From positions 20,789 through 84,788 of the IMG/VR virus record IMGVR_UViG_3300045747_000583: DNA of 64,000 nucleotides, one strand, 5' to 3'. The notes beneath the pieces are model-generated. The model saw only the letters and a list, made by a program, of their open reading frames with translations, ran no database searches and had not been told where the DNA came from. Each line of letters begins with the position of its first letter. Within the stretch, counting starts at the first letter, position 1. This document shows, in pieces, positions 43,405 to 50,661 of this stretch. Both the position numbers and the translations under genes were made by a program. Source of the DNA: a virus.

Positions 43405-44483
43405 AGCCAGGCCGATGGGTTGTAGACGCTCATCGTGTTCGGGCCCGTACCGACCAGCGCGACCGGCGCGGCAGCCTCGATCGCGATCGTGTCGAGGAAG
43501 TCGCGGTGCGTCTCCTTGAACTCGTCCGGCCGGGCATCACGCAGCTCCGGGTACTTCTGGTCGAGCATCGAGAGCGCGAGCACGACGTCGCGGCTCGGGC
43601 CGCCGTTCGCGCGCACCGCCTGGCTGACCCAGTCGGCGTCCCAGTCCCCGACGCGACGCACCTTCTTCGTCACCGTGGTCAGCTCCTCGGGCAGCCCGAG
43701 CGCCTCCCAGGTCGTCTCGGACGCGAGGTATCCGCTGTTGCCCGCGACGCGGATCGGATAGACCCGCACGACGACCACGACGCGGACCCGGCTCACGCCC
43801 TCGGCCCACGGGCTGACCCCGGCCATCGAGAGGAAGTCGATCGCCCGGCAGTCCGCCGTGGTGCACTTCGGGTAGTGCCCGGCGTGCAGCCCGAGCTGGT
43901 AGCCCTGGACGCCCTCGATCACGACGTGCCAGCCCTCGCTCAGGCGCCGGGAGAGCAGCGCCGCGGTGTTGACCACCCGGCCGGGCACCCCGCCGTTGAC
44001 GGCGAAGTCGCCGATCAGCCGGGCGCCGCGCAGCATCCGGTCCGCCCGAGCGGCGCCGACGCCCTTCGCCGTCGAACCGATCGCCTTGTGCAGGTCGAGC
44101 GCAGCCTCGGTGTCCTTGTGCTTCTGCTCGATCACCGTCGACTCCGGGTCGACCCAGAGCCGATCCGCGATCCGGTGCCCGGCGGCCTCGAGCTCGGAGA
44201 CCTCGGACCGGAGCACGTCGAGGTCGATCTCGGACCCGGCGGCGATCACCAGCGCGGCGTTCGGGTTGACGAAGCTGACGGGCACGTGCCGGAGTGGCCA
44301 GGCGCGGCCGGAGTCGTCGTAGACCGTGTGCCCAGCCTGGCTCCCCCCGACCCGCACCCCGACATGCGGGGTCTTCGAGCTCGCGTCCTCGTAGGCGAGG
44401 AAGCCGGTCGCGGCCCCCTTCGCCTCCGAGCCCGCCTGGCCGCCTACCACCACGGTGATCAGGCCCTGTCGTGAGATGGTCAT
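43401..44483 (-). CDS. purZ: PurZ: succinoaminodeoxyadenylate (dSMP) synthase, 360 aa
   Basis: Starts ATG 44481-44483 after AGGAGGACTG. A relative of adenylosuccinate synthetase: GGQAGSEAKG at 14-23 and GSQAGHTV at 47-54 (active-site His52). Cellular PurA has Asp in the GDEGKG motif; here it is Ser19 (GSEAKG), the known change that lets PurZ act on dGMP plus Asp instead of IMP. At 360 residues it is shorter than PurA (about 430), as phage PurZ enzymes are. The product is converted to dZMP (2-aminoadenine deoxynucleotide) by adenylosuccinate lyase, also encoded here at 54225-55421. Confidence 0.9.
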   Translation of the reverse strand: MTISRQGLITVVVGGQAGSEAKGAATGFLAYEDASSKTPHVGVRVGGSQAGHTVYDDSGRAWPLRHVPVSFVNPNAALVIAAGSEIDLDVLRSEVSELEAAGHRIADRLWVDPESTVIEQKHKDTEAALDLHKAIGSTAKGVGAARADRMLRGARLIGDFAVNGGVPGRVVNTAALLSRRLSEGWHVVIEGVQGYQLGLHAGHYPKCTTADCRAIDFLSMAGVSPWAEGVSRVRVVVVVRVYPIRVAGNSGYLASETTWEALGLPEELTTVTKKVRRVGDWDADWVSQAVRANGGPSRDVVLALSMLDQKYPELRDARPDEFKETHRDFLDTIAIEAAAPVALVGTGPNTMSVYNPSAWL

Positions 44484-44517
44484 CAGTCCTCCTGCTAGGG
44501 GCGGTCGGGAACAGCCC

Positions 44518-44546
44518 GGCCCGGCCCCAATCGTAGCAGCCGGGCC
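44518..44546. terminator. GC-rich hairpin in the purZ leader
   Basis: GGCCCGGC and GCCGGGCC form a perfect 8-bp stem around a 13-nt loop. It lies just downstream of the predicted purZ start site, so it could end readthrough from the transglycosylase gene or act as an attenuator in the purZ leader. Confidence 0.4.
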
Positions 44547-44560
44547 GGGACTCTAGCTCG

Positions 44561-44569
44561 AGGCTACCA
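44561..44569 (-). promoter_or_regulatory. Extended -10 promoter for purZ-mazZ operon
   Basis: Minus-strand TGGTAGCCT matches the TGnTAnnnT consensus. It overlaps the stop codon of the transglycosylase gene and would give an approximately 70 nt leader containing the hairpin at 44518-44546. Confidence 0.5.
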
Positions 44570-45163
44570 GCACTGCTTCGGCGGGTAGCTCCAGTTCGAG
44601 CGCCCCTTGCCACCAGCGAAGAGCTTGTAGAACGCGGCGTCCTGGATCGCGCTCGAGTAGTCCTTCGCCGAGCCGGGCAGGCCGGTCACGGCCCGCCAGG
44701 TCGAGTCGATGAACTGGTACGCGCCAGACGCACTCGAGTAGCGATTCTGCGCCCGGTAGTTCCCGTGGCTCTCCCGGGCAACGATGCAGCGCCGGACCGC
44801 CTCGACCCAGGCCGAGCCGCGCGCCGCTGGCGGCAGCGCCTTCGGCTTCTGGACGACCTTCTTCTTCTGCTGGACGACCGCCTCCTTGACCGCGGGCCTC
44901 GGAGCGGCCTTCTTCGCCGCGGGCGCGACCACGGCCACCCGCGTGGTCGTTCGCGAGGCGGGCGGTGCGAGCCGCAGGCGGGCGACCGGGTCCGGCACGA
45001 GGTCCGGGGACGCCCCGTCGTACACCACGTTGGGGGTCTCGGCGGCCTGAGCGACCTGGGTCGGGCCGTCGGGCCCGAGGGCCGCCCCGAGAACGACGAA
45101 AGCCCCGGCGACTGCGATCGCGGCCAGGGCCTTCGGGGAGCGAACAGAGCTGTGTACCTTCAC
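44564..45163 (-). CDS. Secreted Rpf/SLT-like transglycosylase, 199 aa
   Basis: Start at GTG 45161-45163 after GAGGAAGAGG; the longer open frame lacks an initiation site and would spoil the signal peptide. Residues 1-40: basic N-terminus, hydrophobic core AAIAVAGAFVVLGAALG and a likely cleavage near AQAAE. A Lys/Ala/Pro linker follows. Residues 115-199 are a lysozyme-fold domain: CIVARESHGNY (catalytic Glu131), then SSASGAYQFIDSTW, resembling resuscitation-promoting factors and transglycosylase-like phage enzymes. Predicted to act on peptidoglycan outside the membrane, perhaps in wall remodelling during infection, since a separate endolysin exists. Confidence 0.82.
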   Translation of the reverse strand: MKVHSSVRSPKALAAIAVAGAFVVLGAALGPDGPTQVAQAAETPNVVYDGASPDLVPDPVARLRLAPPASRTTTRVAVVAPAAKKAAPRPAVKEAVVQQKKKVVQKPKALPPAARGSAWVEAVRRCIVARESHGNYRAQNRYSSASGAYQFIDSTWRAVTGLPGSAKDYSSAIQDAAFYKLFAGGKGRSNWSYPPKQCW

Positions 45164-45343
45164 TTCGACCTCTTCCTCGTGGCCGACGCTGACCCTGAGG
45201 CACGGTCCCGCGAGGTACCGCGCCCGGTTCGAATGCTCGCGTTCACGATGAGCAGAGATGGGCCAGCGTCGACGTGCGAGGGTGGCCGGTCGGTTGACCG
45301 ACCACCGCCGAACCCGCGGTAGCAAGCCCGCGGGGACTCACCC

Positions 45344-45352
45344 AGCCTACCA
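45344..45352 (-). promoter_or_regulatory. Extended -10 promoter upstream of the transglycosylase gene
   Basis: Minus-strand CTGTGGTAGGCT, identical in core to the box before the DNA polymerase gene (50159-50167). It implies a 5' leader of about 175 nt (45164-45337), unusually long here. I see no gene or clear RNA structure in that leader, although the reading frame stays open. Confidence 0.5.
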
Positions 45353-45365
45353 CAGGCCGGGCGAC

Positions 45366-45641
45366 TCAGGCACCAGGGACGACCCCGGCCCCCGCGCACG
45401 GCCACGAGTTCCGGACGCTCGAGCCCACGCGGTGCGACCCGACCGAGCCGTCCACCCGGAGGTTGACCTCCGCGCCGCATACCGGACACGCGATCGTCGG
45501 CGACCCGCTCCGGCCCGAGGACAGGTTCCGGACCGTGCTGAGCTCGGTGTTCGGCTTCCCGATGAGCGCGGTGCCGCCCCCGGCTGCGCGTCCGCCGCGC
45601 CCCTTGCCCCGGTTCCCGTACCGCCCCGGCTTACTCGACAT
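45366..45641 (-). CDS. Basic protein with zinc motif, 91 aa
   Basis: Starts ATG 45639-45641 inside the end of the 96-aa gene. The N-terminus is Gly/Arg/Lys-rich (KPGRYGNRGKGRGGRAAGGG), likely nucleic-acid binding. The C-terminus has CPVCGAEVNLRVDGSVGSHR and a late Cys, a ribbon-like zinc site. Function unknown. Confidence 0.65.
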   Translation of the reverse strand: MSSKPGRYGNRGKGRGGRAAGGGTALIGKPNTELSTVRNLSSGRSGSPTIACPVCGAEVNLRVDGSVGSHRVGSSVRNSWPCAGAGVVPGA

Positions 45642-45921
45642 CGGGAGCCTGCTCCCGGGCGACGGGCGGTGTGGACTCGGCGTGGACCATCGCCCACCAC
45701 TCGATGATCCACTGGCAGACCGGGCAGTCCGGGTCGAGCGGCCCCTCCATGCAGCTGCAGCCGATCGGCCCGCCGCAGTGGTAGCAGTGCTCGTCGAACC
45801 AGGCGCTCTCGCCCTTCCCGAGGTGGCGGTACCCGACCCCGGTCGACGTCCCGTCGCCGTTGTTGGTCGGGAGCTCGGTCGGTCGGGTGGCTAGCAGCTC
45901 GTCTCGCGTTCTGGCGGCCAT
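45631..45921 (-). CDS. Cys-rich zinc protein, 96 aa
   Basis: Start at ATG 45919-45921 (MAARTRDELLATRPTELPTN) after CTGAGAGGAGCACCACC. Cys/His cluster HCYHCGGPIGCSCMEGPLDP, then CPVCQWIIEWW, consistent with two zinc sites. The promoter and leader duplicate those of the 109-aa zinc protein at 38094, pointing to shared control. Confidence 0.65.
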   Translation of the reverse strand: MAARTRDELLATRPTELPTNNGDGTSTGVGYRHLGKGESAWFDEHCYHCGGPIGCSCMEGPLDPDCPVCQWIIEWWAMVHAESTPPVAREQAPDVE

Positions 45922-45961
45922 GGTGGTGCTCCTCTCAGGTCGGGCGTAAGTGCCCGGCCCG

Positions 45962-45991
45962 ATTTTACCACACGGCTTGCCTAAGAGGCCA
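45962..45991 (-). promoter_or_regulatory. TGGCCT-N18-TAAAAT promoter with TTGCCT/AGGCCA dyad
   Basis: -10 TAAAAT 45962-45967 preceded by GTGTGG; -35 TGGCCT 45986-45991; spacer 18. Dyad TTGCCT-AAG-AGGCCA (45977-45991). The flanking GCCTTGAGC and the leader match the promoter at 38139-38167. Confidence 0.6.
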
Positions 45992-46000
45992 GCCGGGAGC

Positions 46001-46480
46001 TCAAGGCTTCGGGGCGGCCAGCCGGATCGCGGCGGCGTCGAGCCGCAGGGCCGAGATGCCCACCGCCTCCGCGTCCTTCGCGTGCCCGCCATGCCCGTGC
46101 GCCCGCCACTGGTACCCGAGCGCGGAGGCGCGCTGGATCGAGGCCGAGCGGTTGGACGGCTCGATCGGGATCAGCGGCACCCCGGCCCAGCGGCACAGCG
46201 TCCGGATCACCCCGATCAGCTCGACCTCGGGGAACGTCGAGCCCTGCTGCTGCAGCGCGCCCTGACCGCCCCGCAGCCGGAAGGTCTCGTACGCGACTCC
46301 GAGACCACCGTTCGTCCCTACCGCGAGCAGATCACGCAGTGTGTCGGCGAAGTCGTTCGGCGTCAGCTCGACCGCGCTAGCGCAGGCCCAGAACCCCGGG
46401 TCGTCGGACCAGGTCGAGACGCCGACGTGCACACCGCCCGGGTCGACGGCGATCAGCCGGTGCAGCACGGGGTCAGGCAC
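46001..46480 (-). CDS. RuvC-like Holliday junction resolvase, 159 aa
   Basis: Starts GTG 46478-46480. RNaseH-like fold as in RuvC: LIAVDPGGVHVGVS at 9-22 (Asp13), a second acidic site in AYETFRLRGG, a basic YQWRAHGHG region, and the C-terminal HAKDAEAVGI with Lys-Asp acidic pair. Phage enzymes of this type cut branched DNA during replication and packaging. It is located downstream of the DNA polymerase group. Length is typical of RuvC (about 160-170 aa). Confidence 0.78.
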   Translation of the reverse strand: MPDPVLHRLIAVDPGGVHVGVSTWSDDPGFWACASAVELTPNDFADTLRDLLAVGTNGGLGVAYETFRLRGGQGALQQQGSTFPEVELIGVIRTLCRWAGVPLIPIEPSNRSASIQRASALGYQWRAHGHGGHAKDAEAVGISALRLDAAAIRLAAPKP

Positions 46481-46598
46481 GGTTGGCCAGCAAGGTGACC
46501 AGCAGCGTGGTCAGCAACAGCAGCGCGAGCGCGGCCGTCCAGGCGCCGAGCACCAGCATCGCCCGGAGCTGACCGCAGCGGACGGGCTCCTCAGTCAC
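46473..46598 (-). CDS. 41-aa single-span membrane protein
   Basis: Starts GTG 46596-46598 and overlaps both neighbours by 8 bp. After a short charged N-terminus (MTEEPVRCGQLRAM) almost the whole protein is hydrophobic (LVLGAWTAALALLLLTTLLV). Could be a small regulatory or superinfection-type membrane peptide. The tight overlaps and codon pattern support translation; function unknown. Confidence 0.55.
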   Translation of the reverse strand: MTEEPVRCGQLRAMLVLGAWTAALALLLLTTLLVTLLANRA

Positions 46599-46812
46599 AG
46601 CCGCACGCCCCGTTCCTGGCCTTCACCATGAAGCAGCGCGGGCAGGTCTCCGTCGGCTCGGGCGGGCGGACCGCCGTCGCGCAGCCCTCGTGCACCGTGA
46701 CCAGCTCGCCGTCGCCACCCACGTCGGACCACGTCACAGCGTCGCCGGGGTCGATCGGGTCATCGCAGGCCCGGCAGCGCCCGGCGTAGTGCGCGGGCCA
46801 GGACGGGGTCAT
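46591..46812 (-). CDS. Zinc-finger protein, 73 aa
   Basis: Starts ATG 46810-46812, overlapping the 36-aa gene stop. First finger CRACDDPIDPGDAVTW with a later VHEGC (treble-clef type, common in phage and actinobacterial small proteins); second ribbon CPRCFMVKARNGACGC. Likely binds nucleic acid or protein. Confidence 0.65.
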   Translation of the reverse strand: MTPSWPAHYAGRCRACDDPIDPGDAVTWSDVGGDGELVTVHEGCATAVRPPEPTETCPRCFMVKARNGACGCD

Positions 46813-46919
46813 GACGCCAGCCCCAGCGCCTCGAGCAGCAGGGCGCAGTCATCCGCGTCGACCGCGCATGCGGCGACGACGCGCCGGGCCAGGTCAGCAA
46901 GCTCAGGCTCCACGGTCAT
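46809..46919 (-). CDS. 36-aa acidic peptide
   Basis: Starts ATG 46917-46919 within the end of the MerR-like gene; stop overlaps the next start as ATGA. Predicted single helix, acidic (MTVEPELADLARRVVAACAV, then DADDC). Existence is supported by overlaps at both ends only. Confidence 0.45.
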   Translation of the reverse strand: MTVEPELADLARRVVAACAVDADDCALLLEALGLAS

Positions 46920-47286
46920 CCCGCTCCTCATCAGCTCGGTCGTTGTCATCATCAGCTCGTCCATCGGGGTCCTCCAGGGTGGGCAGCACGGGCAACGTGA
47001 TCACCACGCCGTACTCGAGCCGGATCGGCACCGGGGGCAGACCCCAGAGGCCGACGTTCCGCACGTGCGTCCGGGCGATCGCGCCCGCCACATCGGGTCT
47101 GAGCCCGGCGGTGACGAGGATCCCCATGTAGCGCAGCACGTCGATCTGCAGCCCGGAGAGCTCGCGGGCGTAGCCCGAACCGGGCGTGAACTCCGGCCGG
47201 TTCCCGTCGACGAACCCAGCCCGGAGCCAGTAGTCGATCTTGCGGTAGCTGAGCCCGGTCTGCTTCGAGAGCACTCTGGTGATCAC
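46903..47286 (-). CDS. MerR-like DNA-binding protein, 127 aa
   Basis: Starts GTG 47284-47286. The N-terminal 50 residues form a winged HTH of MerR/excisionase type: VLSKQTGLSYRKIDYWLRAG, then a wing with GSGYARELS. This is followed by a helix (LQIDVLRYMGILVTAGL). The C-terminus is an acidic tail (DDDNDRADEERDDRG). A likely transcription regulator of the phage, and a candidate to bind the dyads at 38153, 45977, 22941 or 11160; no direct evidence links it to them. Confidence 0.75.
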   Translation of the reverse strand: MITRVLSKQTGLSYRKIDYWLRAGFVDGNRPEFTPGSGYARELSGLQIDVLRYMGILVTAGLRPDVAGAIARTHVRNVGLWGLPPVPIRLEYGVVITLPVLPTLEDPDGRADDDNDRADEERDDRGA

Positions 47287-47307
47287 CGGCCCGCCCCGGC
47301 CAGCGCC

Positions 47308-47475
47308 CTACGCATCGCGGCTCGCCCTGCTGTCGCGGACGGCGAACCGGACGAGCCAGTACAGGAGCCCAGCCGGGATCAGCAGGACCGCCCCGTACAC
47401 GAGCAGGAACAGCAGCGTGCCGAGTGCGTCGTCGAGCATCACAGCGCTTCCCTCCAGTCGATCGTTCCCGGGCAT
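47308..47475 (-). CDS. 55-aa membrane protein with leaderless start
   Basis: ATG 47473-47475 lies 7 nt after a TACGCT box. One long hydrophobic helix (ALGTLLFLLVYGAVLLIPAG) with a basic end (RDSRASRDA). An internal ATG at codon 13 is preceded by GGAGGGAAG, so a shorter form may also be made. Function unknown. Confidence 0.55.
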   Translation of the reverse strand: MPGNDRLEGSAVMLDDALGTLLFLLVYGAVLLIPAGLLYWLVRFAVRDSRASRDA

Positions 47476-47482
47476 CGGGCCC

Positions 47483-47491
47483 AGCGTACCA
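47483..47491 (-). promoter_or_regulatory. Leaderless promoter TGGTACGCT
   Basis: Hexamer TACGCT (47483-47488) with TGG before it; 7 nt to the ATG at 47475. Same core as the orphan promoter at 50363-50371. Confidence 0.55.
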
Positions 47492-47505
47492 CGCTGGGTC
47501 GGGCT

Positions 47506-47706
47506 TCAGGGATCGACGCGCACGACCCGGCATACGACGGGCAGCATCGCGGCGTGGAATCTGGCCGCGGACTCGGCTGAGCGCCTGAACCAGAAGAGCA
47601 TGTCGGGGTCGGCGTTGCACAAGTCGGCGAGGTCCTGGCTGAGCGTGAGCAGCCCGCCCGTCGGAGCGTCAACCGGGGAGGCTACGACCCTCCAGCGCTT
47701 CCTCAC
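47506..47706 (-). CDS. Hypothetical protein, 66 aa
   Basis: Starts GTG 47704-47706 overlapping the upstream stop (GTGA). Sequence MRKRWRVVASPVDAPTGGLL, then DMLFWFRRSAESAARFHAAM. Helical C-terminal half, basic N-terminus; no family recognised. Confidence 0.55.
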   Translation of the reverse strand: MRKRWRVVASPVDAPTGGLLTLSQDLADLCNADPDMLFWFRRSAESAARFHAAMLPVVCRVVRVDP

Positions 47707-48164
47707 GTCCCCGCCTCCGTCGTCGGCTCAGCCGGGGCGCGACGGATGTCCGCTGCCATCTGCGTCCGCACGCGGGCCTCGATGAGCGGGAGGACGGCGG
47801 CTACGGCGAGTGCGGCGAACTTCTCCCGCTCGTGGAGGTGCAGCGGACCCTCACTGACCTCGGAGTCGGCCATCGCCTCGCTCGCAGCCCGCACGATCGC
47901 CTCGTCGGAGATGTTCTCGCTGACGAGACGACGGCCGTGCCGTTCGATCGCGGCCAGGTGGTTCAGGAAGTCGGGGTGCGACGAGAAGGTGATGCCGCAC
48001 TCCACACACTTGACTGGGCGGTACTCCACTACGGCTCGGTCGGTGGTCGGTGCGGGAGCGACGTAGGAGGGGCAGGCGCAACCTTCCTTGAAGCATTGAG
48101 GCCCTGCGGAGAAGTGCTGATACTTGTCGTGCGCGCAGTTGGCGCAGGCTCGGTCGGTGGTCAC
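47703..48164 (-). CDS. Zinc-finger protein, 153 aa
   Basis: Starts GTG 48162-48164, overlapping the polymerase stop (GTGA). N-terminal CANCAHDKYQHF with CFKEGCACPSY, then a C2H2-like finger CVECGITFSSHPDFLNHLAA with a later RHG. The C-terminal half is helical (DEAIVRAASEAMADSEVSEG). Coupled to the polymerase gene, so may be a replication accessory; unproven. Confidence 0.65.
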   Translation of the reverse strand: MTTDRACANCAHDKYQHFSAGPQCFKEGCACPSYVAPAPTTDRAVVEYRPVKCVECGITFSSHPDFLNHLAAIERHGRRLVSENISDEAIVRAASEAMADSEVSEGPLHLHEREKFAALAVAAVLPLIEARVRTQMAADIRRAPAEPTTEAGT

Positions 48165-50152
48165 TTCTCGAACCCGCTCTCATCGCAGCTGCCGGGGATC
48201 CCGAAGTGCTCGAGCCAGGACTCGGCGGTCATCGCCTTGATCTGCGCGACGATCTCGTCGGCCTCGTCCTCGCGGAGGTCCAGGAGGACGGAGTCGTGGA
48301 CGGTCAGCACCAGGGCCTCCTGCGGGGCGGTGAGCCGCTCGACCATCGGGAGCCAGACGTTCCCGACCCAGCGCGCGAGGCTGCCCTGGACCCGGCGGTT
48401 CCAGGCCGTGTTCGGGTAGTCGGTCGGGCCGCCCATCCAGCTGAACGTCCCATCGTAGAGCGGCACCCGCTTGTTGACCTGCGCGTAGTCGCTCCAGCTC
48501 TCGTACTCAACGCCGAACTCCGGGTAGGACGCGCGCCAGGCCACCACAGCGTCGCGGCAGCGCGAGAGCTCCCACTTGACCCCGGCGAGCTGCATCAGCG
48601 TCGCCTGGAACCGCGGCGCGCCGATCATGAAGATCGAGCCGAAGGTCAGCCGCTTCGCGATATCCCGGTACTCGCTCCAGCCCTCGTCGCCGGGGTGCAG
48701 CCCGAAGACCTGCGTGGTGGTCCGGCCGTGGAAGTCGGCCCCCTCGGCGAGGTCGGTGACCATGGGCTTGCAGTCCGCGAGCTGCGCAGCGATCCGGAGC
48801 TCAGCCTGCGCGAGGTCGAGGTTGACCCGCCGACGGCCCTCCGGCACGCCGAAGAGGCTGCGCGGCTCCGGCAGCACGTCCCCGAGCAGCGTGATCCCCG
48901 TGTGCTTCGGCAGCGCCTGCGCCTGGAACCGCTCGACGCTCATCCGCCCCGACTTGACCCAGGCCTGGCGGAAGGACGTGCGCAGCCGACGGTCCGGTCC
49001 GGCGAGCTCCGCGTAGTTCCGGTAGAACATCCGGTTCGCCATCGTGAGGTCGACGAACTCCGCGTACTCGGCCGCGCCCGGCACGCCCTGGGCCGCCATC
49101 CGGCGCGAGACGTCAACGGTCAGCGTGCCCTGCTTCTCGACCTTCGTCTCGCCGGGCTTCTTGAGGTTCGGCGCGAGTACGCGGCGCTCCTCGCCCGGCT
49201 CCCACGGCGCGAGCCCGAGCTCGTCGAAGAAGTACGCCGTCGCGACCGTCGCAGTGGCCGGGGAGAACGGGAGCGCCGTCGCGAGGTCCGCGATCCGGGC
49301 CTCGACCCGGTCCGCGATCGCAGCGGAGCGCTCGACCTCGTACGGCCCGAGGCCGCGGCGCTCGATCCGGTACAGGATCCGGGCCAGCCGGACCGCCGCG
49401 GCGTACTCCTCGTACGGCAGCTCGCCAGAGTCGATCCGCTCCATCTGGAGCTCATGGAGCCGGAGCGCGAGCACCGCGTCAGCGAAGACGTACGGCCCGA
49501 GGATCTCCCACGGCACGAGGTCGTAGCGGGGCCCGTGCTCGGCCCGGAGCCCGTAGCGCTTCTTCACGTCGATCAGCGCCTGCCTCTGGTCGGCGGCCTC
49601 CTCGACCGCCTCAGCTCCCCAGTACCTCGCCGCGGTCGGCTTCAGCGACGTGGTCCCGGCGGTCGGGTCGAGCACGCTCGTGCCCAGCATCGTGTCGTAG
49701 AGCTTCCCGGCCGGGATGTACGGCTCGATGTCGACACCGCACCAGCCCCAGGGCGCCCCGCCGCGGAGCATGTGCATGTCGAACTTGACGTTCTGGTTGA
49801 CGTACCCGACGCGGCTCACGGCGCGTACGATCCAGTCCAGCAGGTAGTCCCACTCCTCACGGGGGAGGTTCGGCTGCGGGTCCTCCCAGCTGTCGTTGCC
49901 CCCGCGGGCGGCGCCGGACTTGAGTCGCTGGACCGAGAAGCCCTTCCGGGCGGAGTCCCCGACGTCGAACGGGAAACCGTGCGCCTGGATGAAGCCGGGG
50001 TCGTCGGAGCGGCGGTAGGCCAGGCCGCCCGCGACGGTGTAGGCGCCGTCGTCGACGAACAGCCCGGTCGTCTCCAGGTCGGCGCACAGCGGCCCGACGA
50101 GCAGCTCCGGGTCGGGCAGGACCATGCTGGGAAGCTCGAGTTCGAAGGTCAT
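48161..50152 (-). CDS. dpoZ: Family A DNA polymerase with 3'-5' exonuclease (DpoZ candidate), 663 aa
   Basis: Starts ATG 50150-50152, 6 nt after TAGGCT, so predicted leaderless. Exonuclease motifs: LCADLETTG (Asp25, Glu27), NQNVKFDMHML and YVFADAVLAL. Polymerase motif A NLDLAQAELR (about 446), motif B RDIAKRLTFGSIF (about 497) and motif C VLTVHDSVLL (about 619). In motif B the usual Tyr of the O-helix is Phe, and motif C has HDS instead of HDE. In Z-genome phages a linked PolA-type polymerase, DpoZ, copies with dZTP. Together with purZ and mazZ this is the likely role. It has no 5'-3' exonuclease domain. Confidence 0.88.
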   Translation of the reverse strand: MTFELELPSMVLPDPELLVGPLCADLETTGLFVDDGAYTVAGGLAYRRSDDPGFIQAHGFPFDVGDSARKGFSVQRLKSGAARGGNDSWEDPQPNLPREEWDYLLDWIVRAVSRVGYVNQNVKFDMHMLRGGAPWGWCGVDIEPYIPAGKLYDTMLGTSVLDPTAGTTSLKPTAARYWGAEAVEEAADQRQALIDVKKRYGLRAEHGPRYDLVPWEILGPYVFADAVLALRLHELQMERIDSGELPYEEYAAAVRLARILYRIERRGLGPYEVERSAAIADRVEARIADLATALPFSPATATVATAYFFDELGLAPWEPGEERRVLAPNLKKPGETKVEKQGTLTVDVSRRMAAQGVPGAAEYAEFVDLTMANRMFYRNYAELAGPDRRLRTSFRQAWVKSGRMSVERFQAQALPKHTGITLLGDVLPEPRSLFGVPEGRRRVNLDLAQAELRIAAQLADCKPMVTDLAEGADFHGRTTTQVFGLHPGDEGWSEYRDIAKRLTFGSIFMIGAPRFQATLMQLAGVKWELSRCRDAVVAWRASYPEFGVEYESWSDYAQVNKRVPLYDGTFSWMGGPTDYPNTAWNRRVQGSLARWVGNVWLPMVERLTAPQEALVLTVHDSVLLDLREDEADEIVAQIKAMTAESWLEHFGIPGSCDESGFEK

Positions 50153-50158
50153 GGGACC

Positions 50159-50167
50159 AGCCTACCA
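50159..50167 (-). promoter_or_regulatory. Leaderless promoter TGGTAGGCT for the DNA polymerase
   Basis: CCTGTGGTAGGCT with hexamer TAGGCT (50159-50164) placed 6 nt before the ATG. Same core as at 45344-45352. Confidence 0.65.
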
Positions 50168-50203
50168 CAGGGGTCCGACAATCGGGCTCCCCCGCACAAG
50201 AGC

Positions 50204-50239
50204 GGAGGCGGCCGAAGGCTTGGGGCCCCGGCCGCCTCC
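50204..50239. terminator. 11-bp stem hairpin upstream of the polymerase promoter
   Basis: GGAGGCGGCCG and CGGCCGCCTCC form a perfect 11-bp stem around a 14-nt loop, followed on the minus strand by GCTCTTGTG. Likely the 3' end of the transcript from the promoter at 50363-50371, isolating the polymerase promoter. Confidence 0.6.
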
Positions 50240-50356
50240 TGACCCGCCTAGGGCCGCACTGATCGGCGGGGTCGTACCGAATCCGGGTGCGCACCCGGGC
50301 GGCCCTCGTTCACGACCCCGGCGGGGCGGAAGGCACCAACCCACACCCCGCCGGGG
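50204..50356 (-). ncRNA. Candidate small non-coding RNA, about 155 nt
   Basis: Begins at a strong promoter (50363-50371), opens with an 11-bp perfect stem (CCCCGGCGGGG/CCCCGCCGGGG, 50316-50356, 19-nt loop), contains the self-complementary CCGGGTGCGCACCCGG (50284-50299), and ends at the hairpin 50204-50239. No start codon lies at the predicted 5' end, and the open frame that crosses it has no family features. Could instead be a terminator array with leftover promoter. Confidence 0.4.
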
Positions 50357-50362
50357 AGCCCC

Positions 50363-50371
50363 AGCGTACCA
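50363..50371 (-). promoter_or_regulatory. Orphan extended -10 promoter TGGTACGCT
   Basis: Minus-strand GCGTGGTACGCT; the predicted start is at about 50356, exactly where the long hairpin begins, and no coding gene follows before the polymerase. Core identical to the working-position promoter at 47483-47491. Confidence 0.5.
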
Positions 50372-50404
50372 CGCGGAGGCACGACTCTGGCTCGGAGGAA
50401 AGAG

Positions 50405-50457
50405 GCCTCGGCCCCCGAGGTCACCGTGGCTGAAGACGGAACCTCGAGGGCCGAGCC
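50405..50457. terminator. Long imperfect hairpin terminator
   Basis: A stem of about 17 bp with two mismatches (GGCTCGGCCCTCGAGGT pairing with ACCTCGGGGGCCGAGGC on the minus strand), followed by CTCTTTCC. Likely ends transcripts arriving from the right. Confidence 0.55.
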
Positions 50458-50467
50458 TGCCCGTTCC

Positions 50468-50661
50468 CTAGTTCTGCTCTCCAGACACACACGCGGTGGG
50501 CCAACCGTCCTGGAGCGGCTCCGCGGTAACGACCGGCATGCCGCGGTTTCTCAAGTGGGGCCCCGCCGCTACTGTTGTCCCCGTAGGCAGTGCGCTCCGA
50601 ACCCGACCCGGTCTGAGATCTGAACCGATCGTACCAGCCGACCTGGCTACTCTGTCTCGCG
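50468..50661. other. Non-coding gap with a second orphan promoter
   Basis: A 194 bp stretch with no supported gene. An extended -10, TGGTACGAT (50628-50636), would start a transcript at about 50621. A 23-codon frame (50468-50539, ATG at 50537-50539) ends before the terminator at 50405-50457; it could be a leader peptide but has no ribosome site, so I do not call it a gene. Confidence 0.4.

Noticed and set aside
45221-45241. GGTTCGAATGC, resembling a tRNA T-loop
   Set aside because: No matching T-stem, anticodon stem or acceptor stem can be formed on either strand.
50468-50539. 23-codon frame as a leader peptide
   Set aside because: No ribosome-binding site and no recognisable attenuation arrangement.
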